Below, one piece after another: positions 38,901-47,588 of a DNA stretch of 60,359 bases; the first letter of the stretch is position 1, and each line of letters starts with the position of its first letter. The stretch spans positions 1-60,359 of the forward strand of contig JAAURB010000020.1 in assembly GCA_012033335.1 (NCBI GenBank), written 5' to 3'. Made by a program: the position numbers and the translations under genes. This stretch comes from Oscillatoriales cyanobacterium RM2_1_1. GTDB taxonomy: Bacteria > Cyanobacteriota > Cyanobacteriia > Cyanobacteriales > Microcoleaceae. The notes beneath the pieces were generated by a model that was given only the letters and a program-made list of their open reading frames with translations, ran no database searches and was not told the origin of the DNA.

Positions 38901-40130
38901 ATGGCTTTAGAAAATCTTATTCAGCGGGTTCGAGCCTGGCTTCCGGCTGCTCAATCTCAACTTCAAGCTAACGTTGCAGAGCTAGAAGCACAGCTCTCCG
39001 AATCAGATTTTACATCTCTTTCTCCTGCTACATTTGCCGATCTAAAAACCCGCTTGGAAACATTGAGAAGTCCCATATCCTATCGACAAACCCTGCAGAC
39101 AGAGCTTAAAGAAGCTTTAGATCAATGGCTAAAACCTGGAACCAAAAGTAATAGCCTGGTTGTACAATGTCACCCAGTAGAGCCTATCGAAAGAATTTTA
39201 CGGGAGGCAATTGTAACCTGGATTCCAGAATATCCAGTCTCAATTGAAGTACTTCAGGAATCCAATCAGCGCCTTGAATGTTCTAGTATTCAGCCTCGGC
39301 TTCAGGAACAACTTGGATCTTTGCAAACCAGTTCCTTCTCCCAGAAAGAAAAGGATTTAATCATTGTTATCCCAAACTTGAGTCAGCTATTTTTGCGTTG
39401 TTTAGATGGATTTGATGCCATAGAATATCTCAAGGATCAAGCCTTTCAAAATCCATCGATCTTCTGGCTAATTGGATGTAATGAATGGTTGTGGCGGTAT
39501 CTAAATCGAGTCTGCGATCTCTCTGCATATTTTGGAGACCCGATTTCACTACCTTTTTTAGGTGGCTTTGAACTGAAGGAATGGCTTGACCCTGTATGCG
39601 AATCAATTAACTTTGAATTCACCCAACAGAATCAACAGAAAGCCCAGAAAAAATTCCAGAATAATCATAGCTCAGATACAAATCAGCCGCGTTGGGCTTC
39701 CGAGCTAGAACAAAAATACTTTGATAGTTTAGCCAATGTGGCATCAGGAATTGGTCAATCTGCTGCCCGTTTGTGGTTATATTCTTTGCATATTTTACAA
39801 TCCGATGAGAATGGTGATGATGATGTTGATGAATCTAGCCAACCTACAAAATTAGTTACATTAAAGGCCAAATTGCCCGACTTACCAGATTTAACTCAAG
39901 ATCAAAGGTTTTTGCTCTATTCTCTGGGTTTACATGAGCGGATGGGCTTATCTGAACTGTCTATAAGCTTAGGAGATTCGATCAGTCAGGTGAGAAATCA
40001 GATTCAAGTTTTGCTAAAAGCTGATGTTGTTGAAAGAAATCATAATTTATTACAAGTTAATCCGGCTCATTACTCTCAGCTTCAACAAGACTTAGCCAAT
40101 AATTATTTTCTGGTAGGAGATTCAAAGTGA
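38901..40130 (+). CDS. AAA/STAND-like protein without Walker A, with winged-helix end
   Basis: The 409-residue protein has a helical N-terminus (to about 85), then a domain with the look of an AAA/STAND ATPase but no GxxxxGK. The place where a P-loop would sit reads LVVQCHPVEPIERIL. A Walker B-like strand (LIIVIPNLSQLFLRCLDGFD) and a sensor-like strand (IFWLIGCNEWLWRYLNRV) follow. Residues 240-310 are Gln/Asn-rich and acidic (NGDDDVDESS). The end resembles a winged helix (LLYSLGLHERMGLSELSISLGD). It is AT-rich against neighbours. The stop overlaps the start of the MscS gene by 4 nt (GTGA), so the two are coupled. It may regulate the channel; this is inference. Confidence 0.78.
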   Translation: MALENLIQRVRAWLPAAQSQLQANVAELEAQLSESDFTSLSPATFADLKTRLETLRSPISYRQTLQTELKEALDQWLKPGTKSNSLVVQCHPVEPIERILREAIVTWIPEYPVSIEVLQESNQRLECSSIQPRLQEQLGSLQTSSFSQKEKDLIIVIPNLSQLFLRCLDGFDAIEYLKDQAFQNPSIFWLIGCNEWLWRYLNRVCDLSAYFGDPISLPFLGGFELKEWLDPVCESINFEFTQQNQQKAQKKFQNNHSSDTNQPRWASELEQKYFDSLANVASGIGQSAARLWLYSLHILQSDENGDDDVDESSQPTKLVTLKAKLPDLPDLTQDQRFLLYSLGLHERMGLSELSISLGDSISQVRNQIQVLLKADVVERNHNLLQVNPAHYSQLQQDLANNYFLVGDSK

Positions 40131-40984
40131 ATTTTCAAACAATTTTCTGGCTAGCTCAGGCCAAAAATGAGACCCTGGACAAAGCTTCAGAGCTAGTTCG
40201 AGATATTACTACTTTCCGGGTTGCTCAAGCTTTAATTATTATCTTTATTACCTACTGGGTAATCTTCTCCATTGAAAAATTGTTAATCTGGCTCTCTGAA
40301 AAAGCTGCATTAAGATTTCGTCTAACGATCAAACAGTCTCTACCCTTTTGGCGAGCTTTTTGTTTGACTCTGGCTGGAATTTTTTTGGGGAATCTTCTCC
40401 TAAATCTTTCTGAAAGCAATGTTTTAGCCGTGACAGGAACGGTGGCTGTTGCCCTGGGTTTTGCATTCAAAGATTATGCAAGTTCTGTAATTGCGGGGAT
40501 TATCGGATTATTTGAACGGCCCTATCAAGTGGGCGATCGCGTTAGAGTTGGGAATTATTATGGGGAAATTGTCAGCTATGGTTTGAGAGGAATCAAACTC
40601 AGAACTCCTACTAATGATGTTGTGATGATTCCCCACAATAAACTCTGGACAGAAGCCATTGTCAACGCCAATGATGGCAACGTAGAAATCCAGGTTGTAA
40701 CAGATTTTTACCTGGCCCATAGAGTAGATTTAGAAAAAGTAATGCAGATTTTATATCGTGTAGCACAGACCAGTAAATACACACAAATCAAACTGCCCAT
40801 TCAAGTTATTCTGGATGAACAGCCCTGGGGAACTCACTTCAGATTAAAATGCTATCCCATTGATGCTAGGGATGAATTTATCTATAAAACCGATTTGATT
40901 AAACGAACCAAACAAGCTCTCCAACAGATGAACGTTAAATACCCAAGTTTTCCTGCTTCAGAGTTTGAGCTCTCGTTTACCTGA
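40127..40984 (+). CDS. MscS-family mechanosensitive ion channel
   Basis: The 285-residue protein has three transmembrane helices (ALIIIFITYWVIFSIEKLL, FWRAFCLTLAGIFLGNLLL and the pore helix VTGTVAVALGFAFKDYASS), followed by the MscS beta domain: IIGLFERPYQVGDRVRVG, GLRGIKLRTPTNDVVMIPHN and a C-terminal alpha/beta part. It begins at GTG 40127 inside the end of the preceding gene. MscS channels open under membrane tension and release solutes. Pairing with an AAA-like cytoplasmic protein suggests control by something besides tension. Confidence 0.92.
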   Translation: MNFQTIFWLAQAKNETLDKASELVRDITTFRVAQALIIIFITYWVIFSIEKLLIWLSEKAALRFRLTIKQSLPFWRAFCLTLAGIFLGNLLLNLSESNVLAVTGTVAVALGFAFKDYASSVIAGIIGLFERPYQVGDRVRVGNYYGEIVSYGLRGIKLRTPTNDVVMIPHNKLWTEAIVNANDGNVEIQVVTDFYLAHRVDLEKVMQILYRVAQTSKYTQIKLPIQVILDEQPWGTHFRLKCYPIDARDEFIYKTDLIKRTKQALQQMNVKYPSFPASEFELSFT

Positions 40985-41156
40985 GAGTGGTGTATTGTGC
41001 CCCAGTCAAATCCTCAGTTAATTAGTCAGTTAATTAGTTGATTGTGTAAAAAAATGTGAAATTTCTCAACTTTAACCGGGTTAATCGCGTCAACACTGAT
41101 AATTCAGTCATGATTCTGAATTGAGGGTTATTGACAACCTTAGAGGAGCGCAAACC

Positions 41157-42074
41157 ATGATCAAGGTTAAGATTAAGGATGCCCGCAATCCCCAAATTCT
41201 CTTTCTGGCAACGTTTCTAATTTTAGGGATTGGCACTCGGGATTGGACAGTGCGACCTGAATTTGTTGCCCTGACTATTGGAACTTGTTTGCTGACTCAG
41301 GGGATTGCTGACCATCTTCAGCACCAACTAACCCAGCAATATCCTATTCAGACCAGCCTGGCAAATGGTTTGAATCCAGGCGCAAATTCTAGTCCTGACC
41401 AGAACTTGAATCCCACTCAGGGAACCTGGCGCAGTGCCTTGATTACTGCATTGGGATTGGGCTTACTGCTGCGGGCCAATAGCCCGACTACCATGATTTT
41501 GGCTGGGGTTTGTGCGATCGCTAGCAAATTTTTGTTTCGCCACCAGGGCAAGCATTGGTTCAATCCCGCCAATTTTGGCATTATTATGGCGTTGACGTTT
41601 ACCCCCGATGCTTGGGTTTCCCCGGGACAATGGGGCACGGATTGGTGGTATCTGCTATTGTTTCTGGGGGCTGGGGGTTTGGTACTCAGACAGGTGGGGC
41701 GTTGGGACACCTCTGTAATTTTTCTAGCAACCTATGGGGGATTAGAGGCGATTCGTTCAGCCTGGTTGGGCTGGAGCTGGGATGTATATGGTCATCAGTT
41801 GATGAGTGGGAGCTTGCTATTATTTGCCCTGTTCATGCTGACGGATCCTCGCTCCATTCCCGATGCCCCCCAGGGTCGAGGGATTTGGGCGATGGGATTG
41901 GCTGGGTTAACATTAATTTTGCAGCATCAGTTTTTCTTGCCAACGGCACTATTTTGGGCTTTGTTCTGTCTGAGCCCCCTGACCCTATTGCTGGATCAGA
42001 TCTGGTCTGCTCCCCGGTTTGTCTGGCAGTTGCCCCGTTTAGAAACTCTCTCAGGGGATAGCTCCGGATCCTAG
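41157..42074 (+). CDS. RnfD/NqrB-like integral membrane protein
   Basis: From ATG 41157, with GAGGAG about ten bases before it, the protein has 305 residues. It has some eight helices and the RnfD/NqrB segments RANSPTTMILAGVCAIASKFLF, written here by key residues, then HWFNPANFGI and LFMLTDPRSIPDAPQGR. In Rnf and Nqr complexes this subunit carries flavin and ubiquinone or flavodoxin sites. No other rnf or nqr gene is nearby. It is followed by a DUF2330 protein, a pairing I believe recurs in cyanobacteria, which suggests a small redox module at the membrane. Confidence 0.85.
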   Translation: MIKVKIKDARNPQILFLATFLILGIGTRDWTVRPEFVALTIGTCLLTQGIADHLQHQLTQQYPIQTSLANGLNPGANSSPDQNLNPTQGTWRSALITALGLGLLLRANSPTTMILAGVCAIASKFLFRHQGKHWFNPANFGIIMALTFTPDAWVSPGQWGTDWWYLLLFLGAGGLVLRQVGRWDTSVIFLATYGGLEAIRSAWLGWSWDVYGHQLMSGSLLLFALFMLTDPRSIPDAPQGRGIWAMGLAGLTLILQHQFFLPTALFWALFCLSPLTLLLDQIWSAPRFVWQLPRLETLSGDSSGS

Positions 42075-42199
42075 AGTATTAGCCCCAGGAACATTTATCA
42101 AATCAGATACAAATCCTGTGGGGCAGTCATTTTGTCTGCTGGACGAGACGGCGGTTCTACTTCCAAGTGTGTTGTCAGGAACATGGAATACTGAACTTG

Positions 42200-42249
42200 C
42201 CTGCTGGAAAACAGTCGAGACGGCTGTGCCACATTTAATCCATAATCCT
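42200..42249 (+). repeat. Dispersed repeat R3, copy 2
   Basis: CTGCTGGAAAACAGTCGAGA is followed by CGGCTGTGCC and TTAATCCATAATCC. It matches 12776-12823 at about 80 percent. The core pairs CAGTC/CAGCC with GGCTG. It lies between two genes on the same strand. Confidence 0.6.
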
Positions 42250-42312
42250 TGGAGCCTTTCCTCTACAACTTGAAACTCACAACTTGAAACTCACAACCAT
42301 CCATTTGCAGCT

Positions 42313-43638
42313 ATGAAATACTTCTCTCGATTGCTCATTGCCCTTCTGGGGGCAGTGGCCGCTGTTTTGTTGTTGGCGACTCCGGCCCTGGCATTTTGTG
42401 GGTTTTATGTCGCCAAGGCGGATGCCAGTTTGTATAATCAGGCTTCCCAGGTGGTGATTGCCCGCGACGGCGATCGCACCGTCTTGACCATGGCAAATGA
42501 CTATCAAGGGGCGGTGCAGGATTTTGCCCTGGTGGTTCCTGTACCTGGGGTGCTCAAGCAAGAACAGGTGCGGGTGGGAGAAGCCAAAATCATTGAGAGA
42601 CTCGATGGGTTTAGTGCTCCCCGATTGGTGGAGTATTTTGATGCCAATCCCTGTGAAGTCTATTTCCCAACCCGTGGGGCTGGAGATGGGGTATTCCAAT
42701 CTGCCCCGGAAGCAGAAAGTCGGGGTCGCGATCGCAGCTTGGGGGTGACCGTGGAATCGCAGTTTACAGTGGGGGAGTATGACATTGTCATCCTCAGCGC
42801 CCTGGAATCGGATGGCCTGGAAACCTGGTTGAGGCAGAATGGCTACCAGATCCCTCAAGGGGCAGCCCAATTGCTACAGCCTTATATTCGTCAGGGCTTG
42901 AAGTTCTTTGTGGCCAAGGTCAACCTGGCTGAATTTGACAAGGGCGGGTTTCGATCCCTGCGGCCCCTAATGATGGCCTATGAGTCCCCCCGGTTCATGT
43001 TGCCGATTCGCCTAGGGATGATCAATGCCCAGGGAGAGCAGGATTTAATCATTTATCTATTGTCTCCCAAGGGACAAGCCGAACTGGTTAACTATCGTCT
43101 GGTGAAAATCCCCTCCGATGCCAATATTCCTGAGTTTGTTCAGCAGAAGTTTCCAGAATTCTACAGGGCTCTGTTCAATACCGCCCATCAGCGAGAACAG
43201 AAAAAGGTAGCGTTCTTAGAATATGCCTGGGACATGGGAAGCTGCGATCCCTGTTCGGCTGATCCCCTAACCCCGGAGGAGCTGAAACAGGCGGGGGTAT
43301 TCTGGTTGACCCCGGAGCAATTGGGCAACGGATCGGCCAATGTATTTATCACTCGGATGCACGTCCGCTACAGTCGGGACAGATTTCCTGAAGATTTGCG
43401 GTTTCAGGAAACGGGGAACCGTGAGCAGTTTCAGGGGCGCTATGTGATCCAGCATCCCTACAAGGGGGAGATCGCCTGTGGTGCAGCTCAACCTTACCAG
43501 GCCTCTGTGCGGGAGCGGCAGGAACAGGAAATCCAAATTCTGGCCAGACTCACTGGCTGGCCCACCCAGGAGATTCGTCAACAGGTGAAGCTAATTAACC
43601 TTGAACCGCAACCTTGGTGGCGACAATTATTTAATTAG
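42313..43638 (+). CDS. DUF2330 secreted protein
   Basis: The 441-residue protein has a clear signal peptide (LLIALLGAVAAVLLLATPALAF) and the DUF2330 start: FCGFYVAKADASLYNQASQV, then VVIARDGDRTVLTMANDYQG and VVPVPGVLKQEQVRV. A cysteine pair (GSCDPCSADP) and single cysteines (ANPCEVY, EIACGAAQP) suit disulfides outside the cytoplasm. The function is unknown. It follows the RnfD-like gene after 238 bp and may be its partner. Confidence 0.88.
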   Translation: MKYFSRLLIALLGAVAAVLLLATPALAFCGFYVAKADASLYNQASQVVIARDGDRTVLTMANDYQGAVQDFALVVPVPGVLKQEQVRVGEAKIIERLDGFSAPRLVEYFDANPCEVYFPTRGAGDGVFQSAPEAESRGRDRSLGVTVESQFTVGEYDIVILSALESDGLETWLRQNGYQIPQGAAQLLQPYIRQGLKFFVAKVNLAEFDKGGFRSLRPLMMAYESPRFMLPIRLGMINAQGEQDLIIYLLSPKGQAELVNYRLVKIPSDANIPEFVQQKFPEFYRALFNTAHQREQKKVAFLEYAWDMGSCDPCSADPLTPEELKQAGVFWLTPEQLGNGSANVFITRMHVRYSRDRFPEDLRFQETGNREQFQGRYVIQHPYKGEIACGAAQPYQASVRERQEQEIQILARLTGWPTQEIRQQVKLINLEPQPWWRQLFN

Positions 43639-43640
43639 TT

Positions 43641-43740
43641 TATGGCGATTCCTAATCACGTGAGATACAGATTTGAGAGGTGGCGGCCCACCGCGCCGCC
43701 ACCTCTCGTACTCTAGCAGCGTTGGAAATGCTGTAATTAA
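43641..43740 (-). repeat. Dispersed hairpin repeat R1, copy 2
   Basis: On the minus strand it reads TTACAGCATTTCCAACGCTG, then the hairpin, then AAATC...GTGATTAGGAATCGCC. The hairpin arms are 43675-43687 and 43695-43707 (13 bp, GAGAGGTGGCGGC). It starts directly after the DUF2330 stop and almost touches an R2 copy on its other side. Confidence 0.85.
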
Positions 43741-43742
43741 GT

Positions 43743-43840
43743 AAGTGGTTATGATGAGTGGTTAAATGGCAGGGGATCTGGGGCGAAGCCTCCTTACCCC
43801 CACGTCAATCTTTTAATGAATTGCGTCAAGCTATTTAGTG
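43743..43840 (+). repeat. Dispersed repeat R2, copy 4
   Basis: AAGTGGTTATGATGAGTGGT, GGGGATCTGGGGCGAAGCC and AATTGCGTCAAGCTATTTAG match the 13541-13653 copy, with the GGAAGGGGG centre deleted. With the R1 copy two bases away, it fills nearly the entire gap between the convergent DUF2330 and thioredoxin genes. Confidence 0.75.
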
Positions 43841-43854
43841 GCTTAACCAGTTGC

Positions 43855-44193
43855 CTAATCAGTTGTTGAATCCAAAGACCGCTGTAAGGCGTTGCTAAAT
43901 TCCTCATAGGGTTTTACGCCAATCAGGGTTTCAACCAACTCGCCCTGCTTAAAAAACATCACTGCTGGGATGCTGCGAACCTCAAACCGCTTAGCGATCG
44001 CCTTATTAGCATCCAGGTCAAGCTTAAATACTTTAGCGCGATCGCCATATTCATCCGCGAGTTGATCTATGAGGGGAGCGACGAGTTTGCAGGGCCCACA
44101 CCAGGTAGCAGTACAATCTACTACTAGGAAGGGCTCCGCCGATAGGAGAGAATTGAATTCAATTTCATCTTGAATAAACATAGCGGTGCCCAT
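43855..44193 (-). CDS. trxA: Thioredoxin
   Basis: From ATG 44193 the protein has 112 residues with WCGPC at 31-35 (ATWCGPCKLVAPLIDQLADEY) and the cis-proline loop RSIPAVMFF. It matches the common cyanobacterial thioredoxins. GAGAGA lies shortly before the start. It is the second thioredoxin in the window. It is divergent from the MPBQ methyltransferase gene. Confidence 0.92.
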   Translation of the reverse strand: MGTAMFIQDEIEFNSLLSAEPFLVVDCTATWCGPCKLVAPLIDQLADEYGDRAKVFKLDLDANKAIAKRFEVRSIPAVMFFKQGELVETLIGVKPYEEFSNALQRSLDSTTD

Positions 44194-44340
44194 AGTTGTC
44201 TCTCCCAATAATACTGATATGAATTAGCTAAATGCTGGAACTGCTAAACTTAGAGATGGCACCAGCAAGCCCATAGTTTATTCTACGTCATCCTCACCAC
44301 TCTGAAAGCCTTTTCGGGGGTATCAACTTGAGACTTTAAA

Positions 44341-45363
44341 ATGAATTTACTCTTGATCCTGGGAATTTTACTCACACTGTTAACGATAGGAATAGTTTTT
44401 TATCTCGTTACAGCCCGTCGCTATCAATCCTCCGATTCCGTTGCCAACTCCTACGATCAATGGACAGAGGATGGAATCTTAGAGTTCTACTGGGGAGAAC
44501 ACATTCACCTGGGATATTACGGTTCCCCACCTCAACCCCAGGATTTTCTCAAAGCGAAGGAAGATTTTGTCCATGAAATGGTGCGTTGGGGAGGTCTAGA
44601 TCAACTACCTCGGGGTACAACCGTGCTGGATGTAGGCTGTGGGATTGGAGGAAGTAGTCGGATTTTAGCTCGGGATTATGGATTCAAGGTAACGGGGGTG
44701 ACGATCAGTCCTCAACAGGTAGAACGGGCTAAGGAATTGACCTCTGAAGAACTCGATGCCCAGTTTCAGGTGGATGATGCCATGGCCCTGTCTTTTCCCG
44801 ATGGTCGCTTTGATGTGGTCTGGTCGATTGAGGCGGGGCCCCACATGCCGGATAAAGCGGTGTTTGCCCGAGAGCTGTTGCGGGTATTGAAGCCCGGCGG
44901 AATTCTGGTGGTAGCCGACTGGAACCAGCGGGATGATCGCCAGAAACCTTTAAACTTCTGGGAACGCCCGGTCATGCAGCAGCTCCTGGATCAATGGTCT
45001 CATCCAGCTTTTGCCAGCATTGAGGGGTTTTCTGAGTTGTTAACGGCAACCGGACTGGCTACAGGAGAAGTGATTACAGCAGACTGGACAGCCCAAACCC
45101 TGCCGTCTTGGCTAGATTCAATCTGGCAGGGTGTTGCCCGTCCCCGAGGATTAGTCCAATTTGGGGTTTCTGGCTTCGTCAAATCCTTGCGGGAAGTTCC
45201 GACTATTCTGTTGATGCGACTGGCTTTTGGTACTGGGCTTTGTCGATTCGGGATGTTCCGGGCAATTCGGGTCAATACCATATCCCAACCCTTAGAAGCA
45301 GCCGCTTCAGAAGTCATCGAAGATCAGAGCCACGTTAAACTGAGGACAGAAATGGCATCGTAA
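44341..45363 (+). CDS. MPBQ/MSBQ methyltransferase (plastoquinone and tocopherol synthesis)
   Basis: The enzyme methylates 2-methyl-6-phytyl- and 2-methyl-6-solanesyl-benzoquinone in the tocopherol and plastoquinone pathways. The 340-residue protein closely resembles Synechocystis Sll0418 as I remember it: one N-terminal membrane helix (3-23), then YQSSDSVANSYDQWTEDGIL, the SAM motif VLDVGCGIGGSSRILA (95-110), DDAMALSFPDGRFDVVWS, GPHMPDKAVFARELLR and VADWNQRDDRQ. The C-terminal part (EVPTILLMRLAFGTGLCRFG) is also conserved. It is probably attached to the thylakoid or plasma membrane. Confidence 0.93.
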   Translation: MNLLLILGILLTLLTIGIVFYLVTARRYQSSDSVANSYDQWTEDGILEFYWGEHIHLGYYGSPPQPQDFLKAKEDFVHEMVRWGGLDQLPRGTTVLDVGCGIGGSSRILARDYGFKVTGVTISPQQVERAKELTSEELDAQFQVDDAMALSFPDGRFDVVWSIEAGPHMPDKAVFARELLRVLKPGGILVVADWNQRDDRQKPLNFWERPVMQQLLDQWSHPAFASIEGFSELLTATGLATGEVITADWTAQTLPSWLDSIWQGVARPRGLVQFGVSGFVKSLREVPTILLMRLAFGTGLCRFGMFRAIRVNTISQPLEAAASEVIEDQSHVKLRTEMAS

Positions 45364-45425
45364 GCTGTTAGATTGTTAGCTGAACGAATGAACTATACCC
45401 TCTCTCAGGGATTGGAAGATCATTT

Positions 45426-46253
45426 ATGAAAACCCCCACGAAAACCCCTATGAAAACCCCAGCCCATCAGCGGAGTTTGCCGGGTTGGCGAGCCTTGGGC
45501 ATGGGCTTGCTCTATCTAACCTGTATCGTTTTGGTCAGTTGCTCCCAACCGGCTCCATTGTCTGACCCCGCCAAAGTCAGTTCGGAGTTTGAGCAACAGG
45601 TGCTTCAGGTGATTCGCAACAATCCTGAAGCCATTCTAGAATCCGTTCAAGCCTACCAGCAAACCCAACAGGAGAATCTCCAACAGGCTCGAGGGACTTT
45701 CCTGGAACAGATGCGAACTAATCCTCAATCCGTGATTGGCAATTCTCCCACCCAGGGTTCCCCCGATCAAAAAATTGTCCTGGTGGAGTTTTCAGATTTT
45801 CAATGTCCCTTCTGCCAGCGCGCCCACAAAACCGTTCAGCAATTCATGGCGAAGCATCAAGGTCAGGTGACTTTAGCCTACAAACACCTACCCCTATCCC
45901 AGATTCATGCGGAGGCCCTACCCGCAGCTAAGGCATCCTGGGCTGCTCAACAGCAGGGTAAGTTCTGGGAATATCAGGACGCTCTATTTACCAACCAGGA
46001 CAAATTGGGGGAGGATCTGTATGTCAAGATTGCTCAGGATCTCAAGCTGGACTTAGAGCAGTTTAACCGCGATCGCCAGAGTGCAGCAGCCGGACAGGCT
46101 ATTGAGGAGGATCTCAAGCTTGCCAATGAATTAGGGATTCAGGGGACACCGTTCTTTGTAATCAATGGAGAAACTCTCTCTGGAGCAGTGGAATTGTCTG
46201 CACTAGAGGAAGCCCTATCCCGGGTGGCTCAGAAACCCTCAACCACTCCTTAA
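45426..46253 (+). CDS. DsbA-like thiol oxidoreductase lipoprotein
   Basis: The 275-residue protein has a lipoprotein-type signal with Cys39 (YLTCIVLVSCSQP), a helical linker to about 110, and a DsbA/DsbG-like thioredoxin fold with CPFC at 127-130 (FSDFQCPFCQRAHKTV), an inserted helical domain and the cis-Pro loop IQGTPFFVINGE. It should form or isomerise disulfides outside the cytoplasm. The N-terminus holds a short repeat (KTPTKTPMKTP), so initiation at 45426 or at the second ATG is possible. It follows the MPBQ methyltransferase after 62 bp. Confidence 0.88.
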   Translation: MKTPTKTPMKTPAHQRSLPGWRALGMGLLYLTCIVLVSCSQPAPLSDPAKVSSEFEQQVLQVIRNNPEAILESVQAYQQTQQENLQQARGTFLEQMRTNPQSVIGNSPTQGSPDQKIVLVEFSDFQCPFCQRAHKTVQQFMAKHQGQVTLAYKHLPLSQIHAEALPAAKASWAAQQQGKFWEYQDALFTNQDKLGEDLYVKIAQDLKLDLEQFNRDRQSAAAGQAIEEDLKLANELGIQGTPFFVINGETLSGAVELSALEEALSRVAQKPSTTP

Positions 46254-46290
46254 GCCGAAAAGCAGGGTTAAATGGGATTAGTTAATGGGA

Positions 46291-46389
46291 TTAATACAGC
46301 GTTTCCAACGCTGCTGAAGTACAAGAGGTGGCGGCGCGGTGCGCCGCCACCTCTCAAATCCATACCTCATGTGATTAGGAATCGCTATA
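46291..46389 (+). repeat. Dispersed hairpin repeat R1, copy 3
   Basis: It reads ATACAGCGTTTCCAACGCTG, then the hairpin, then CAAATCCATACC and GTGATTAGGAATCGCTAT. The perfect 14-bp arms are 46324-46337 (AGAGGTGGCGGCGC) and 46341-46354, with loop GGT. It is the inverse of copy 2 and lies between the DsbA-like and DmeF genes. Confidence 0.85.
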
Positions 46390-46455
46390 GATGTGTAATC
46401 AAGTTGATAAACTTAAGGATTATCTATCTGATTCAGTTTCTATTGAGCAGTTTTA

Positions 46456-47457
46456 ATGCATATTCACACCCTGAACTCCTGGCAACATTCCCATGATTTT
46501 TCGATTCATCACGATCAAGCCGAAAAAAACACTCGGATCGTGCTTTTATTAACAGCGATCACGATGGTTGCTGAGATCATAGCCGGAACTCTATTTGGAT
46601 CAATGGCTCTGCTGGCAGATGGTTGGCACATGGCGACCCATGTAGCAGCGTTTGGAATCACAATATTTGCCTACCAATATGCTCGACGTCATGCCAATAA
46701 TCCTCAATATACTTTTGGCACAGGCAAAGTTAGCATCCTGGGGGGGTTCACCAGTGCTGTTGCCCTGGCAGTGATTGCCCTATTGATGGTGCTTGACTCC
46801 TGTGTACGGCTTTTTCAACCTCAAGCCATTCAGTTCAATCAAGCAATCTCGGTTGCGGCGCTCGGACTGATGGTGAATCTTATCAGCGCTTTCCTCCTGC
46901 AAAACCATCACGATCATGATCACGATCACAGTCCACACCATCCTGATCACTTATCTGACTCTCATCTTCCCGATCACAATCTTCGGGCGGCTTACATTCA
47001 TGTTCTGGCGGATGCTCTAACCTCTATTCTTGCCATTGTTGCTCTGTTTGCTGGAAAGTTTCTAGGTTGGATCTGGATGGATGCCCTCATGGGTTTAGTG
47101 GGTGCGGGGGTAATTGCGAAATGGTCTTATGGATTAATGGGTGAAACGGGTGCCATTTTGCTTGATGGGGCAATTGATAAGCAAACCAAGTTAGCTATTG
47201 TCAGTGCGATTGAGGCGGATGCTGATAATCGGGTTACCGATTTACACATTTGGAATGTTAGTCAGTATCATTTGGCGGCTACTATTGCCCTTGTGACCCA
47301 TCATCCTCAGCAACCGGAATATTACAAGGGCTTGCTCAACCCTATTCCATCCCTTTCCCATGTTCTCGTTGAAGTCAATCCCTGCCATGGAGAGCCTTGT
47401 GTAGACTTGCATCCCGTTCAGGCATCTATCAAATCAGATCAAAGTTCTATGGTGTAG
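46456..47457 (+). CDS. dmeF: Cation diffusion facilitator, DmeF type (Co/Ni export)
   Basis: The 333-residue protein starts with MHIHTLNSWQHSHDF, typical of DmeF, and has six helices with the CDF metal site: SMALLADGWHMATHVAAF in helix 2 and ADALTSILAIVALF in helix 5. A histidine/aspartate-rich loop (HHDHDHDHSPHH) lies between helices 4 and 5. The C-terminal domain has VTDLHIWNVSQYH. It exports divalent cations, Co and Ni in studied relatives, in exchange for protons. Confidence 0.9.
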   Translation: MHIHTLNSWQHSHDFSIHHDQAEKNTRIVLLLTAITMVAEIIAGTLFGSMALLADGWHMATHVAAFGITIFAYQYARRHANNPQYTFGTGKVSILGGFTSAVALAVIALLMVLDSCVRLFQPQAIQFNQAISVAALGLMVNLISAFLLQNHHDHDHDHSPHHPDHLSDSHLPDHNLRAAYIHVLADALTSILAIVALFAGKFLGWIWMDALMGLVGAGVIAKWSYGLMGETGAILLDGAIDKQTKLAIVSAIEADADNRVTDLHIWNVSQYHLAATIALVTHHPQQPEYYKGLLNPIPSLSHVLVEVNPCHGEPCVDLHPVQASIKSDQSSMV

Positions 47458-47588
47458 GCATCTAGCCCATGGGTATCAACTCGGTTAGAACTGAAGCGGC
47501 TTGAATTTCTCAGCTTTTTCTAAAGTTGGATAAAACAGGTTGGTCAAAGGACGAATTACTCTTACATTTGAACTCACGCAGAAAGTGT

